Origin: Motiliproteus sp965230185
GTDB lineage: Bacteria > Pseudomonadota > Gammaproteobacteria > Pseudomonadales > Balneatricaceae
Length of the DNA stretch: 64,000 nucleotides
Direction of reading: 5' to 3'
NCBI GenBank assembly: GCA_965230185.1
Contig: OZ245995.1
Span: 2,728,001 to 2,792,000 of the forward strand
Positions 34,801-49,800 of the stretch are shown piece by piece (position 1 is the first letter of the stretch; every line of letters starts with the position of its first letter). Position numbers and translations under genes: made by a program. The notes below the pieces were generated by a model. The model worked only from the letters and a program-made list of their open reading frames with translations. It made no database searches and was not told the DNA's origin.

Positions 34801-37800
34801 GGTCGATCGTGACGCTGCCATCCATCTCGAGGGTCACCGGTTCGTTATCAATCGTGGTCGTGATATCGGCGGTAAAATGGGTGCTGACGATGGTCCGAAC
34901 ATCGTAGTCACCCGGCAGGTCGAAGTCATGCGATACCTCGGTCAACACATTATCCGCACCGAAGGTATCTGCTCTGCCGTCACCCCAGTCGATCAGCAGG
35001 TTGTCGCGCGGATGGGAGCCAGGAATCTGCAGGCTCGTCAGGTCCGCCGTCGTGGTGCGATTGTCCTCGTCGATCGCCGTCACCTGGATGTCGAACGGGG
35101 TCCCGACGTCTGCGGTATTCTGGCTGTAGACATGACTGACACTCGCCGTGGCGCCGGCGGCCGTGCTTTCGGATCCGTCGCCCCAGTCGATCCGGTAGCC
35201 GATGATGGTATCGGCGCCCGAATCGATCGTGGACAGGTCGATGGTGAACGGTACGTTCTGTTTGACGTCGAAGCCGGCTGCCGGTAAATCCGAAGGATCC
35301 GGGGTGAGCACGAGAGTCAGGGTAGGCGCGACATTGTCGATATGAACGATCTGCGTTGCTGTATCGATCTCGTCATTTGCATTCTGGACCCGTAAGGTGA
35401 TCCTGTAACTCCTGTTACCGTCGTCGAGACCCATGGCGACGAGGTCCGACCATTCGATGGTCGGCGAAATCCCGGTTGCCTCACCGAACAGACCGTCTCC
35501 ATCAATATCCCAGGCATAGTCTCCATCACCGTCCTGGCCATCCCGTTCCAACGTATCAGACGCATTGAGCATAAGCGGCTCGCCTTCGGCAATGGAGTAC
35601 ACGCCGCCGGCCGATGCACTGGGTCCGCCGATACCCTGTACACTTTCAATGGAATCATAATCAACCGCCTTGAATCCCGGTACTGCAACCCAGCCGTCGG
35701 GAAGCGGAGCCTGGTCTTCGAAATCAGTCGGCTCAACCGGTCCCTTGAAGTCGAGCACAAGCCGGTCATTATTTACCTGGCCATCACCCTGAACATCACC
35801 GTGAATAACCAGACCAATCGGAGGTTCAGACTCGATGCCGGTGACCTGTCCAAGCCCCGTACCATCGATGTAGAAGGTATCATCCTGACCACCTCCGCTC
35901 AGCGTAGCAGAAGAACCCGTATCGACAGCGTCTATGTAGAAGATATCGCTGTCCTCTCCGCCATTGATGGCGATCACCGCATCGGCTCCTGACCCCTGGA
36001 GACTCAAATCGTCGGGTTCGCCCAGGAGACTCACTTCGTCGGGTCCGCCCAGCAGATTGACCGTCAGGATCTTGCCATCGGGTGCATCGTGGATCGTGAC
36101 GACATCCTTCATTCGATATGTATTAACGGTGGTGTCGATGGCCAGGTCACGGATACTGACCCGGTCTTCGCCGTCCGACGAATCCACGGTCAGTCCTTCA
36201 ATGCCATTGAAGCGGGCGATAAACCGGTTGGGTTCATCTGCATTCGCGTCTATCCTGAACAGCTTCAACGCCCCCGCGTCGCCCGGCTCGTTCCCACCAC
36301 TCGTTACGATCAGCGTCTCGGCCACTACATTCAACGACGTCGGATTACTACCCTGATTTGTCAACGGACTGCGCTGAAGATAGATCAGATCCGCTTCAGG
36401 GTTGTCCGGATCACGGCCAAATACCGCCACCGCGTTATCCTCGCCCGCAGCTGCAAATACATAGTTATTAGTGACCGCCAGAGATTGCAGACCTCTCATG
36501 CCCTGAACGCCATTTATTCCATCTGTCACCGCTTGCCTGTACTCGAGCTCACCCGATCCGGAATCATGCGCGAATGCCGATACGGTGTACAAAGTTCTGC
36601 CCGCACCGAAGTCCTCCAGGCTTGAGGCTGCGTACAGCCATTTTCCGTCGGGGCTGATCGTCACATCAACTACGCTGGCCAATCCGGTTACGCCGTTCAC
36701 CCCATTTATCAGGGTCTGCTTATGAGTCAGCGAACCGTCAGCCTCATCCCGTGCGAAGACGAGCAACTGGTCTTCTACAGAAGCCAGACCAGCACTTTCG
36801 CTGAAGACATAGATAAACTGGCCGTTTATTGACGACAATATCTGTACCGGCCTTCCCATACCGGTGTACTGGAACACCTCCACGACACTGAGCGTATCCA
36901 GAGCGTTACCGCTGTCATCGACGACGCCTTTCTTGAGAATAGCTATTTCGTCATGATCTTCACCGATCGCGTACACATGATCCCCTGCACCGGCGATGCC
37001 ATGGACACCATTTATCGTACTAATCTGCGATGCAAATTCGATGTCGCCAGCTTCCGAACGGTAGATCAGAATGGCATTGTCGGTGGGATGGGACACATAA
37101 ACATTATGAACATGAGCGCTGCCAACTGGCCTGGACTCACTGACCAGAAGCCCTGCCGCCCGGGTCAGGTTATCGACCGGCAGCTGACGTGGAGGCTGCG
37201 TAAAGGACGGCTGTAAATGCCCCTGCAATTCATACTCGTGCTGCCATAACAGCCCGAACTGGGCGCTCAGGGAGTAAGCATACGGCTCATCCGGACTGAA
37301 CCGGGTGGTCGTATGGTTATCGCCCTCGGCAACCGCGAGCACCATCAGCTCGTCACCCTGCCCGATGAGTCGGCGCCCTGCATTGTCGTAGATGGCATTA
37401 TCGTCCGGAGACGTGCCGTAAAAATATCCATTGGACAGGAACTGCCATGACTCGATAGTCTGTACGGGAGGTTCTGACACGACGCCCCCGAAACCATCCT
37501 CGTAGGATGGCTGTGATGATGACGCTTCGAGATTAAATTCCCCATCCCCCTCTACCGTGATGTCGAATGTCAGCATGTAGGGAATGTCTGTCGTAGTAAC
37601 CTCTTTGAAAATGTCATAGTGGAGTGTGTAATTCGAACCATCACCGCTCATCGGTTCCGTTTGGCCGACTCTGACACCATTAGCAGTGTCGGCCAAAGCG
37701 CTCACAACATCTCTGTAGTTGAGTCTCAGTTTGCCGATCTGATCGTCATTGCCGTCATTATCATCGTTTTCCTGGAAATCATCCCGGCCAAAGTCCTGTT

Positions 37801-40800
37801 CGAATAACCACAGATCCAGCGTATCCGTAATTTCCTGTGTCAGCCCGGGATGATCAGGGAAAGAGACATCGCTCGGCTCTTCATCAACATTGACAGCACT
37901 GGATACGTAACGGGATCTGCCATCTTTAACAACTCTGATATAGACATCATCGTCCTCAGTGTCATTTGTATCGCCATTCGCTGCCACGGCAAACCTGGTC
38001 GCCTCAACAAAATACCGTGTCTCTGTGGTATCAATATCAGGATCTACGTTATATCCCACCACCAGTCGTGACCGCGTCACGTCTTCTTCTCTCAGAATCC
38101 TCTCTATTTCTTCTTCATCCTCAGTGCCTTCGTTCAACACCACAGTGTCGATAATTTGGACGGTCTCGACAAACTCTGCAAAATCGACCGATACAGCTGG
38201 CATCTCATAAGGTGACTCAATCTTTGCAGATAAGTCTTCGGCTCCACCAAAACTCTCACCGAAATACATCAAACCATCCTGCATCGCGACAAAGACATTG
38301 CCTTCCTGGCGTCCGGGATATGTTGCTACGACAACATCACGGGCTCCCGATACTGGCTCCGTAAATATGCCTGAATCGGTATCAAGTTCACCATTGCTCA
38401 GCAACGGAATACGCCTGACCGAACTTCCGGTCGTCACATATAGCGAATCTCCGTCCGGATGAACGGCGATCGCGGTATATGGCTGCTCGCTGTTAACCCC
38501 AAGGAGCTGCGGCGATCCAAGATTTCCTGATCCCGGGTCACGGCTGAACCTGATAATATTTGCGCCCGCGATGGCATACAGGTTGGTGCCATCGTGACTC
38601 AGCTCCATTTCCCCGACAGCGTAGGAAACCATTTCCTGGACATCATAGGCGCTTATGAAACTTCGAAAGACCACCCGCCCCGACTCGACATTCCGATCAA
38701 AGATTAGGATTCCCGAGTTCGCTGGGCTCGTTACGTAGACCTGGCCTTCTGTAACCAGGACATCGGTTGGTGCAATGAGCTCCTGCACACCGACGGGACC
38801 GCCAAATACGGCCTGGACCAGACTCGGTTGATCATTTTCACTCCCGGCCTCAAGCAGGAAAACGGACAGCGCATGGCTATCTGAACCGGTCACGTACAGG
38901 AAATTCCCCGTCTCGTCTCTGGCGTAACTTCCAATAGCCGAGGGATTTTCAAGTCCCGTGATTGCTACCGGGGTTGGTTCCGTGACAAACCCCCTGGTCT
39001 GACCGTTCAGTTCAGGCAGCACCACCGATCCCTGCTGTATTTCAACCGTGTCGCCATCAATGAGAACAATCTGATCGGTCGGAACGGTAACTGCCGTGGT
39101 CAGCGTGTCCGGATCAGACCCGTGGCCGCCCTCGAAGGACACTACATCCGCGCCGATGGCATCGATCAGCACGTTGTCCGGGCGACCATCGTTATTGATG
39201 TCAGCCGGTTCACCGGCATAGACGCTGCCATCCCGGTAATGCCAGTCGATCCCATCGAATTCTTTGCTGTGATCGATCTCGAGGGTCTCGGCAACGACCA
39301 GAAGATGTGGTAAACCAACCGGGTCGCCGGGCACAATGATCGAAACAATATCGTCGTCTTCGTCACCGAAAACGTCGGTTTGAAAATGCAGCGATTCAAT
39401 GAACACCGAATCGTTACCCGCACCGCCATTAATCGTCCTGCTGGTGGCCGACCCGACTGCCGCAACATCCAGCACTCTCAGCTGATCGTCCCCGCTGCCG
39501 AGATCAATGGTCAGGTTCTCGAACCCGGTATAGATCACAACAGGCAAACCAAGTCCACTCAGCATCGGTCCGGCCAGCGCACCATCTGTGTTCATCGTCT
39601 GAACCGGCGTTCCAGTCAGCTCGCCGACAAGATCATCGGTCACATCATGCCGATCGATCGTCAGCGTATCATTCTGGTTCTCCTCGTCTCCGCCCTGGAC
39701 CGCTACGGGCGCAGCAGCCGACCTGATGCTGAAGTTATCGCTGCCGTCACCGAGATCGATTTCGATGATTTCGAAATTGAGGTAGTCAGTCATATTATCG
39801 ATCGATGAGTCATTCGGGTCTTTGAAGCCCAGGGCTGTGTTGGTCAGTGTCGGAACGGGATCGGAATCGTTGGCCTTATTGGCCGTGGACTGCAAATCAT
39901 CGTCATCGTAGACAAATGCATCATCACCCGATTCGCCGTCGACTATGGCGCCGGCACCGCCGTTGTTCCTGTTGACCGTGATCCTGTCGTCGCCCCGACC
40001 GCCGAAGATCCGATCTTCGCCGCCGTGACCGTGGATCAAATCGTCGCCGACCCCGCCCATGATCCTGTCGTTAGCGGTACCACCGTCGATGTGGTCGTCG
40101 CCGCGCCCTCCGTCGATCCAGTTCAGGCCGGCAGCGGTCATGATGGTGTCAACACCCCGGCCACCGTAGATCGTATCGCTGCCGCCGCCGCTGACAATCA
40201 CATCGTCGTCATCGTCGCCATATATCCAATCGTTGCCGTTACCGGTGGTGATGATATCGGCGCCATCGCCCCCTTTGATGAAGCTACTCATGACACTATC
40301 TGCATTACCAACGGTGATCCTGTCGATCCCGCCATTGCCGAGCACTTCCACGGTGACAGTGTTGACGCCACCAAGATCGAAGGTATCGTCGCCGTCACCG
40401 CCGATGATCAGTATCTTGTCAAACGACCCGGGGTATTCCGCATAAGCAAGTGAACGGCCAGTACTACTCAGTCGCTCAACAATCACCTTATCAGCACCGG
40501 CGTCCATGTCCTCGCTGATCTCGAAGCGGGCACCGTCACTGTCGTCCGTCGAGCCATACAGGCGTTCTCCCGCAAACGGCCCGGTATTAATGCGCAGGAT
40601 TGATCCGTTGTCCCCGATCGTTGTCGCGAGGATCGGGGGCGGATCCTGCTCAATCTCCCGCCACGTTGCAGAACCGGGAAACAGGTCGCCGAGGGAGAAC
40701 GTCAGATGATCATCGCAATCGGCATCATGAAAATCGCTGCTGGACGGCGCGCAACCGATGTCCGGGAGCACAGGAATGTCACTGGCAAAATGACCGGTGA

Positions 40801-43800
40801 CCCCAACATCGATGTCGAACAGCGACAGGGGGCCGGTATCGCCAACCACCTCAACGATTTCGTCGAGACGCAGCTTGCTGTCTTCATTGGGGTCTCGCAG
40901 ATCCAGATAGCCGAACAGGGCCATCATGGCCTCCGCGCTGAAACCCGCACTCAATTCCCCATCGAGACTGATCTGGAAGGCGATTTCTGCCCCCGGAGAT
41001 ACATCAGAAATACTCGAAGGGTTTTCCGCTCCATTCCGCGTCGGGATAAAGAATCCGGCCAGCAGATCGGTTGGATCTGGTGTGCCGCCTGCACGTATGG
41101 TCTGCACGAGCCGATCGACACCCTCCGAGTCGTAGGCGATGGCCAGTCGGGAAATGTCGGCCTGCGCAGTTGCGCCAATATTGACGCCGATAAACTCCTC
41201 AACAACCGTAACCCCCAGTTCAAGTGATTGCGTCTTCTGAAACGCCACCTCCGGCAGACCGTAACTGACGATCTCGAATGGGTGACCAAGGAGCATGTCC
41301 TTGACGGCGTCAAAGGACAACAGATCGACTGACAGACCGACCTGGAACAGCCCCCTCAGCTCTTCGAGCGTGGCCAGGAGCTCGGCGGTAGGCCCATCGG
41401 GAAACTCGAGATCGACGCAGGGGCTGAGCGCCCCCTGGCCATTCGGACCACCGGTCGGATCATATTCGAAACAACCGAAATTCAGTCCTTGCTCATTTCC
41501 GAGCGCGTTGCTCAGCGTTTCGGCTGCGCCGGATATTCCCGACAGCTGACTGGTAAAGTCAATCAGCGAGGCCGGCACGCCGATGGCGGTCAGGATCGTA
41601 TTAACAGTCGGGCGGTTGACTGGCAGCCATTCAGACAGCTCGTCGAGAATCGGAATGGGGGTGTCGAAATAATCCAGCACATCACCGACGGGCTCGACCA
41701 CAGTCGCGAGCGCGTCCATGATCGGTACGACCAGTTGCTGCAGGAAGCCGGTATCCAGCGTGACATCGTCGAACTTGAGCGATTGGACCACAAAACCGTT
41801 GCCTGCCTCCCCTGACGCCCCGACAATCTTCGAACCGCCCGCATCAACGAGCAGGTCGAATGACAGCGTCGGCAGCGAGAATTCGCCCCCGAGTATCGGG
41901 ATCTCGGTGGCGCCAAGGCTTGCCAGGATACCCGAACCACCATCGACTTCGAAGCGAATTCTGGCATCTGCTGTGATGGCCGACTGAATCGCATCGTCCA
42001 GATCGCCGATGCCGATCCGGTAGTCAAACGTCGACTGATCCTTCGGATTGAAGGCGATGCCACTATCGCTGGGTATCAGGTCAACGCTGAAGGCGAGATC
42101 GAGCCGGGTATCTTCGCCGTTCGCACCATTGGTCGCCTGAGCGTCGACCAGCCCGAGATTGACGGCACCGGATATATCCGGCTCGACAGAGACCCTGGCC
42201 AGAAATTCCGGATCATACGCTTCAGCATCCGGCGCGAAGGTCGTCGCCCGGTTATCCTTGATGAAGAATTGCGGCAGCTCGCCATCCAGCAGGTTGCCGA
42301 GCGAAATGCCGAAGCCTAGCTCCAGTTCCCAGTCGAGGTCGACGGTGACGCCATTGCTCGCATCGATGTTAAAACCAAAATTCTCGAATTCGCCAAGTTC
42401 GGAAAGATCGAGCCCGAACTCGAACGGCAGGGTAAACGAGATCGTCTCGCCCAACAGCAGATCCCATTCAATCCAGTTGCTGAAAGGCAGGTCCAGGCCC
42501 TGCACACCCGGCACCTCATCAATGCCGGTGGTGCGCAGGATGTCATCGGGAGTGATGCCAGGGATCCCATCCAGCTCCTTGAGGATCCTGCCCCCATGCA
42601 CTCCTATGTCGCGCGTCAGTTTGAAGATTTCTTCTTCGAGCAAGTCTGCCAGGCTGCGATCCCGGTCGTCCCCGGCCTGGGCCAGCACCCCTTCGATTGC
42701 AGTTTCGAGGCCGTCACGAAGATCGTTGATCGTGCCGAACAACGGCTCGAATCCGTCGATGAGCTGATCGCCGACGATCGGAATACTGCCGAGTGCATCA
42801 AAGACCTCATCGATCCCGTCCTCAAAACCATCGAAGAAATCGAAAAGCCCGTCGACGATATCACCGGCACTGATATTGGCAAGGAAATCCTCGTCGAAGC
42901 CGTCGACCGACTCAAACTCGAACTCAGGCGTCGAACTGAAACGGCTCGGGTTGGCGGTGTTGACATTGTCGAACAGCTGATCGTAGTGCAGGATCGCGGA
43001 ATAATCGGTGCTGAACGGCAGTGCGTCGTCCGTGCCGATTGAAACGCGGGTCAGCAGGTCGACATCCGCCTGGCCATCGAAGCGGCCGACGACGGTTTGC
43101 TGCAGGTTGTCCGAACTGAATGCAGATTCCATATCGGCGAATGCCAGCCGACCGTCCGTACCAACGAGATCGAGACCGAAGGTCGCAAAGAAACCACTGC
43201 CCGTTGCGTCGTCCCCGCTGTTAGGATCGTTTTCATGTCCCGGTCTTGGAATCGAATCCGGTTCGGGCCCCTCCTCCCTGGTATCCGTAGCCTCAATTTC
43301 GAAGAGACCGAGCAGTGAACCGGTGGCGTCGAGGTCCGGCACGGTTGCATTCACGCTGAGCACCAGTTCGCCACCGGCCTGGTCCGTGCCGCCGGTCGCG
43401 ATATAGAATTCGTCTTCCGCGTGGAAACCAAAACCGATATCCAGCATGTAGTTGACGAGCACCTGAGCCGTAGCGTCCAGCTCAAGATCGATCAGACCGG
43501 CAGCCGCTTCGAAGTCAAGCGGCACAAAGACTTCATCCGGATCGGGCGTTCCCTGCAGATTGAATTGAATCTGGTCTTCCGTGGCAGTGACCACTACCTG
43601 AAAATCCTCCATGCCCGGTATTAACTGGAGGATTTCGTTCAGACCTGCCTCCAGAACATCGAACGTATTCTGGTCGGGCACTTCCGGATCATTATTCGCT
43701 GCGACGGCTGCATCCAGCCGGTCTCTCAGCACGCTACCCGGTGCTATGGTGTGGTTTCTGAGCTCCACCAGAAATGTCGGCGTACCTAATTCGCTGCCCA

Positions 43801-46800
43801 GTGTCTCGCCTGCCAGCGGCAAAGGTACATTCAGCGCGGTATTTACACCGGCCTCAAGTCCATCAAAGAATGCGGTTAGTCCATTGATGATGTTCTGCGG
43901 ATCACTGAACAAGGCGAACAGGCTGATTCCGTTAGCGATATTCGGTATCGCCACGTCGACGTTGCGTATGCCGTTCTGATCAACGTCTGCGCTAAAGTGA
44001 AAAACGTTGTCAGGGAAGCCGTCGCCGTCGTTGTCTTCATCGCTGCCCCCCATCGGAATCGAATCCACAGGAAAGAACAGCGGCAGGTCGAGTTGCGCCC
44101 GGCCACGGGAGGTGATTTCGAGGGCATCGGAGAGCTCGAAGACCGAGTAACGGTTGTCGTCACCTTGCTCATCAGCGAGTGCGAACCCAAAGTCGAAGTT
44201 CAGGCTGGCGCTGCCATGCTCGCCACGCACACCAAGACTACCCAAAGGTGGCACATCGATCATCGCATCGAGCATCAGTTCTTGACCAATGATGTCAAAA
44301 TTCAATTCAAGACCGGATGCGTCCTCTGCATATAACAACGGACTGGTCACGTCGGTAAGATCCAGTCCCATCCCGAGGCTAAACTGCCCCCCTCCTGTGA
44401 TGTTGAGATCGCCACCGCTCTCGACCGTCAATCCAAGGATGTCCGCGACACCTTCAAGCTCGCCATCCAAACCTTCCAGGTTGATGTTCAGTGGCACGGT
44501 CAAATCCGACGCTAACTGCCGGTGCAGGTCGATATGGAGGATAAAGGTCGAGTCGCGATACTCAAAAGTGACGGGGTGGGACTCTGAACTGAGATCAAAT
44601 AATCCTCGCAGTTGCTCATTCATCCGGGCTTCAAAGCCACTAAGGTCTGTCGCCTGTCCCTTGACGGTCCGGAACACATTGCGCAGTCCGGTGACAAAAT
44701 CCTCATTTCCGACTCCGAGTAGTTGCGACGCGCTCTGATTCACAATCGGCAGATTCTGATGTATCGGGGCGTCGGTATCACCCTCTTCTCCCACCAGGGC
44801 ATCCAGTCCCGACTCGATGATCGCCAGAATCATCTCCAGGGAGATGCCGCTGAAGCGGAAGAGATCCTCGGCCCCGGTGATGCTCACCGTATTGGGCAGA
44901 TTCGCAAACAGACCCAACAGAGTTGCACCCGGCGGGATGAGTGAACTTGATGCCGAAACAACCACGGGGTCATCGGCCAGTCCGGCCAGCCCCCCCTGGA
45001 GTTCAATTGGCAGCAGCAATTCATAGGTGGCATCGCCATCCAGCGTGGGTAGCCCCACCAGACTGCCGACCGTATCGGCGCTAAGGGTGTCTGCGCGAAG
45101 GCGCCCTGGCACGTCGAGGCTGACATCAAAATCAAGGTTGGCGATGCCGCCGGCCACATCAACACCGAAGGGGCCAAGCCTCGCTGACAGATCAAAGGTC
45201 TTGCGAATGGCCCCTGCCGCGTCGGGGGACTCGATGCTGTTCTGTACACTCAGGAGCGTCCTATCGGTGACAGCGTCGTACTGAGTGCCGGCAACCCTGT
45301 ATGCCCCGATGTTTCCTAAGCCACCGGTCACATAGAAGCTGTCACCGACATCAAAGGTTGTTTCCGAATCCGTCGCCGTGGGGCTGTGATTGCCACTGAC
45401 AGAGAATGTCGAGGCGTTGACATCGACCGCCTCGATCACCAGTGGCTGGTCGCCAAACTCCACGTCGGCCGTTAATGTGGGGGCAGATACGAAGAAAGAG
45501 CCCGCCTCATCCACCCCGAAGGTGAACTCGAAATCGAGATCGGCCGCGAATCGCAGAGGTCGCGACTGGTCAAGCTCAAGCGAAATATCGACCGGGGGAA
45601 GGTTCAGGCCGTCGGGAAATTCAAGGGTCAATCCCGAGAGGCTGAGGTCAACATCGTTGCGTATTGAAGCGGCCGTGATGGCGACCCGGAACTCCCTGAG
45701 GGAGGTTGACGCCGTCGGGGCCAGGCTGATTGCGGCGCCGCTCTCGGCAAGCCGTGTATTAACCGTAGTGATAAGATCGTCGGTAGCGGGCGAGCTAATG
45801 TTCGGATCATTTAAATACGACATCACTTCATTGGCGAGTGTGACCACCTGACCCGCGATCCCATTGCCGATCACGGTGGTGGCGGCGTCCAGACCAAGAA
45901 GGCTGCCCAGGGAAGTGTCGGTGAATGGGATATTGCCCGCATCATCGAAGTACTGGCCGATCCGGTTGCCCAGGTTTCTGGACCAGTCGGCAAACTGAAC
46001 CAGCCCATGACCCAACTGGTTTTTGTCGATCGATAGCGCCGCAGTGACATCAGCGGCGGAGGGAAGACGTTTTTCAGCGCTCGAAAGGAGGTGATTCATC
46101 AGGCTGCCAACCTCCTCCGAGTCTCCCACGCCAAGCAGGTGTCCAATCTCGTGTGCCAGCACGGTGAACAGGTCCATCGTACCCGTGAGAGGATTGCTGC
46201 TTCTGTCGGTATGCCAACCATGCCCTGCCGCGTCGTCATCGATAAGGAGCACGAGATTACCGGTGCTGTCGGTTCCCGGGGCAGCCAGGAGCAGGTCTCG
46301 TTCGGGCTCACCGGCGAACGCCGGGTTGGTTGAGAAGTCGAGGATCTGGAGACCAACGCCTTCCAACCCGTTAAGGATTGGAGAACCGGTGGGGAGGCCA
46401 TTAAGGATGGGAGGACCGTTGGGCAGCTGACTTCTCCACTCCTCGATCGCGTCAGCGAATAGTGCGTTTGGTGAATCGGTGAGGACAACCCCCATCAACT
46501 GAGACGCGGGGGCGACGGCGAGCTGTGGCGCGAGATCTATGTCGACTCCCGGCACAAAGAACTTCTTCAGAAATGCTTCCGCCTTACCAAAGAAAAGGCT
46601 TTCCGGGTTGGCAGGAAGAATGGGCTTGTCAAACTCTCCATAGGCTAGCACCGAATGCCGATCAGAAATCGTAGCCAGGACGTAGCCGTCAAATACCTCG
46701 TACTTCAGATCGCCGATCGTAATCTTATCGCCTGTCTCGGTCCCCACGCCTGTCCGATCTGGCGTATCAAAACGCTCGAAGGACAATCCGGAGAAATCAA

Positions 46801-49800
46801 GCTTATCGTTGCCGCCCCGACCAATGACAACGTCATGCCCCCAGTTGTTGCCAAACGCAAAGATGTTGTCGCCCGCATGACCGATCAGCAGGTCGTCGCC
46901 GGAACCACCCTGCACTCTCTCGATGTTGGTAAAGCTACTCGCGCCTGCGGGTGGCGTCTGGAACTTCAACAGAGACGACGACAATCCAAATGCCGAATTT
47001 GAGTCTGGCGTAACTTCGATGTCCAGAGCCGGCATCGTTCCTGTGAAAGTAATACCCCAGGTGTTCAATCCAATATGAGTGGCAATAGCCTTGCCGCTGA
47101 TATTCTCAAACACCTTGTTGACATCATCCACGCTTGCGTCGTAGGTCAGTGTTCCGATGGGTTCGGTTTTGTCTCCAACTTTTTTAATATTGAACGTTCC
47201 ACCGAAGGCGTCGACTGCCAGAACGGTGGTGATCTGATCAGGCGCATCAATGGTTGCCGACAGATTAAGCGCATCATCGCTGAACGCCGTCACCGAAATC
47301 TCGGTCCCGTTAACCACGACCCCGATGCCGGTTTCATTTTTAAGTGCCGCCCCTAGCCCTGCGGCCACGTCGGACAGGGTATCGTCCGGTCGAACCCCAT
47401 AAGATCTCGTACCGCTGTCAAGCGTCACCGTCCAGAGTTCACCCGTTGAAGGTGTGCCGCTGAGAAAAATAGTCTTTCTAACCGAAGTGCTCTGCTCAAC
47501 ATCGCCATTGGGCAAGCTCGACGAAGTCACTATCAGCGCGCCACCATCACTTCGGTGCACAAAGAGAGTGTTGCCATCGGCGAATGCAGTGAAGCTATCG
47601 TCAGCATTGATCTCTCCGGCCAGTTTCGTCGCCGCCACATCGGCGTCGTCGTTCTGACCGATCGGCGTTTCGAAAGTCGTGCCATTCAGGGTGATCTGCC
47701 AGGTCTCCTCCGTACCCGGGGTTCGGCTGAACTCAAATGTGGTCGCATCGGTTTCGGTAATGGCCGCGCTGGTGGTCGCCTCGATAAGCGTGCTGACCTT
47801 AAATGGCGCGCCATCGATCCGACCGACCTCTATCATGGCCCCGTTCGCGGTTGCAATGTATCCGCCCATTCCGTCAGCGGCTGCCGCAAGCCCGGTTGCA
47901 ACCGCGGCAAGATCGGCGGACTGCACTACGAAGTCATAGGAAGTGTCGTTAAGGAGTAGCTTCCAGTTATCGCCGACCGTCGGCGTAGTGCTGAGGTGGA
48001 TTTTGACCTTATCGTCAAAGGCGGCAGTTCCTTCGACAACCGACGTGCCAAAATATGAACTGCCAGTGGCGAAGGCCGGATCAGGGAAGGTCAAACCGAA
48101 GGGCGTGCCGTCATCCAGTTTCCCCGCGATACCCAGCGACATCGCGCCGATGGCGGTTTCGCGAGGAGAGACGAACTCGACTTTCCAGGTGTTGTTTAAA
48201 TCACCGGGAGTGACCGTGACGCTTATCGAGTTCCCATCTTCATCCACCAGAGCCTCAAGCTCACTCTTGATGTTAGCCGCAGTCGTACCCGGGTCGGCAG
48301 CAAATGCAATCGGCTCGGTGGTCAGCGTTGTCGACTCATGAAGGAACTCGTCGGCAAACTCGCCGGTAGTGGCCGGGTCGGTGAAGCTGAGGGTAAAGGA
48401 TCCGCCGGTCGCCCGGGCAAGATCAATCAGTTGTTTCTCTGAAGTTCCCTTCTTACCTTTATCGATAACGCCCGCCGCCGGAATCCACTGGTCGATGGTG
48501 ACGCCCCGATTCGCGCTGGCGTAACTAAGGGTGTCAGTGCCTCCATCGCCGTTAACGGTGTCGCTACCACCGGCGCTGATATCGAATACATTGTCCTGAT
48601 TATTGCCGGTAAGGAAATCGTTGCGATCGGTAGCTATCACGCTGGACAGGTTGTCTACCGCGAAGAAGCGGTACTGTTCGCCGAGGGCATCGATGGAACC
48701 AAGCAAGGTTCCCAGGCCGCCGGCGCGATGGCCGAGAACGCCCTGGGCACTGCCGAAGCGATACGGGATACTCGGAAGCTTGCCAAAGAATGGGATAGTC
48801 ACCGCCGGAATAGCCGGCGGCACCGTGCCCCCGGTGCGATCCGCGATGGAGTCAGGCTCACCGGTACTACCGTCGACAGTGACACCAGCCTCGGCACCGC
48901 CCTCGACCGCCGTGTACAGGGTCGGGACAATAGTGCCATTTTTCTCATCCAGCAGCGGATCATCAGCGCTGCTCACCGCGCTCATCTGCTCTACGTCGTC
49001 CCCCCCGTTGAAGGTCACCTCAAATGTGCCCGGGGCTAACTTGATATGCTCGACGGTAACCGCTCCCTGGCCCAGGGTTGTGTCGAGCGCGTGCTCGATA
49101 TTCTCTGCAGTCGTATCGAAATTGACCTCGCCGCCGGAGCTGGCGACCATGGCCGTGACGGACTGCGCAATGTTGTTTGTCGGGTTCTTGACCCTGAGCG
49201 TGACCGTACCCTGCACGGCGCCCGTCAGATCGACAATCTGCTTTTCTTTAAGGACTCCACCCGGCTGGTGGTAATCCGAGTAATCGATGATGACGCTGCC
49301 AGTGGCGTTGGTTGACGTAATGGTACCGGGGATGGTCGCCCCGTCGTGGAGCACAAATGTATTGTTTCGAGTGCCTCCGATGATGTTCTCGATCTCGGTG
49401 GCGAACACCACATTTCCGAAGACCGACAGGTCAAATTTCGAACTCAGCCCCGGCATACGCCTGAGGAGGTCGCCAAGACCGGGTGAATCGGCAATCGTCG
49501 AGTCGCGGGCAATGACGACCTGCATCCCGATGTCAAAGACATTAAAGAAACGGTCGGCATGAGACAGCCCACCACCATCAGTCACCTGTGCGGCGTCGGC
49601 AAACAAGCCCGCTAACTCATCCCGGTTTTGCGCATTGACCTCGTAAATATCGAACCGCATGTCGGTCTTGACACCAGAGAAGTCGAGCGTATCCAACCCA
49701 CTCGCAATCGTGCCAAGACCTGGTATCACGTTGACAACATTCGGTAGTTCAAGAATTGCCCCATAGCCCCAGAAACCCGAGAACTTATAGGTGTCGCCAC

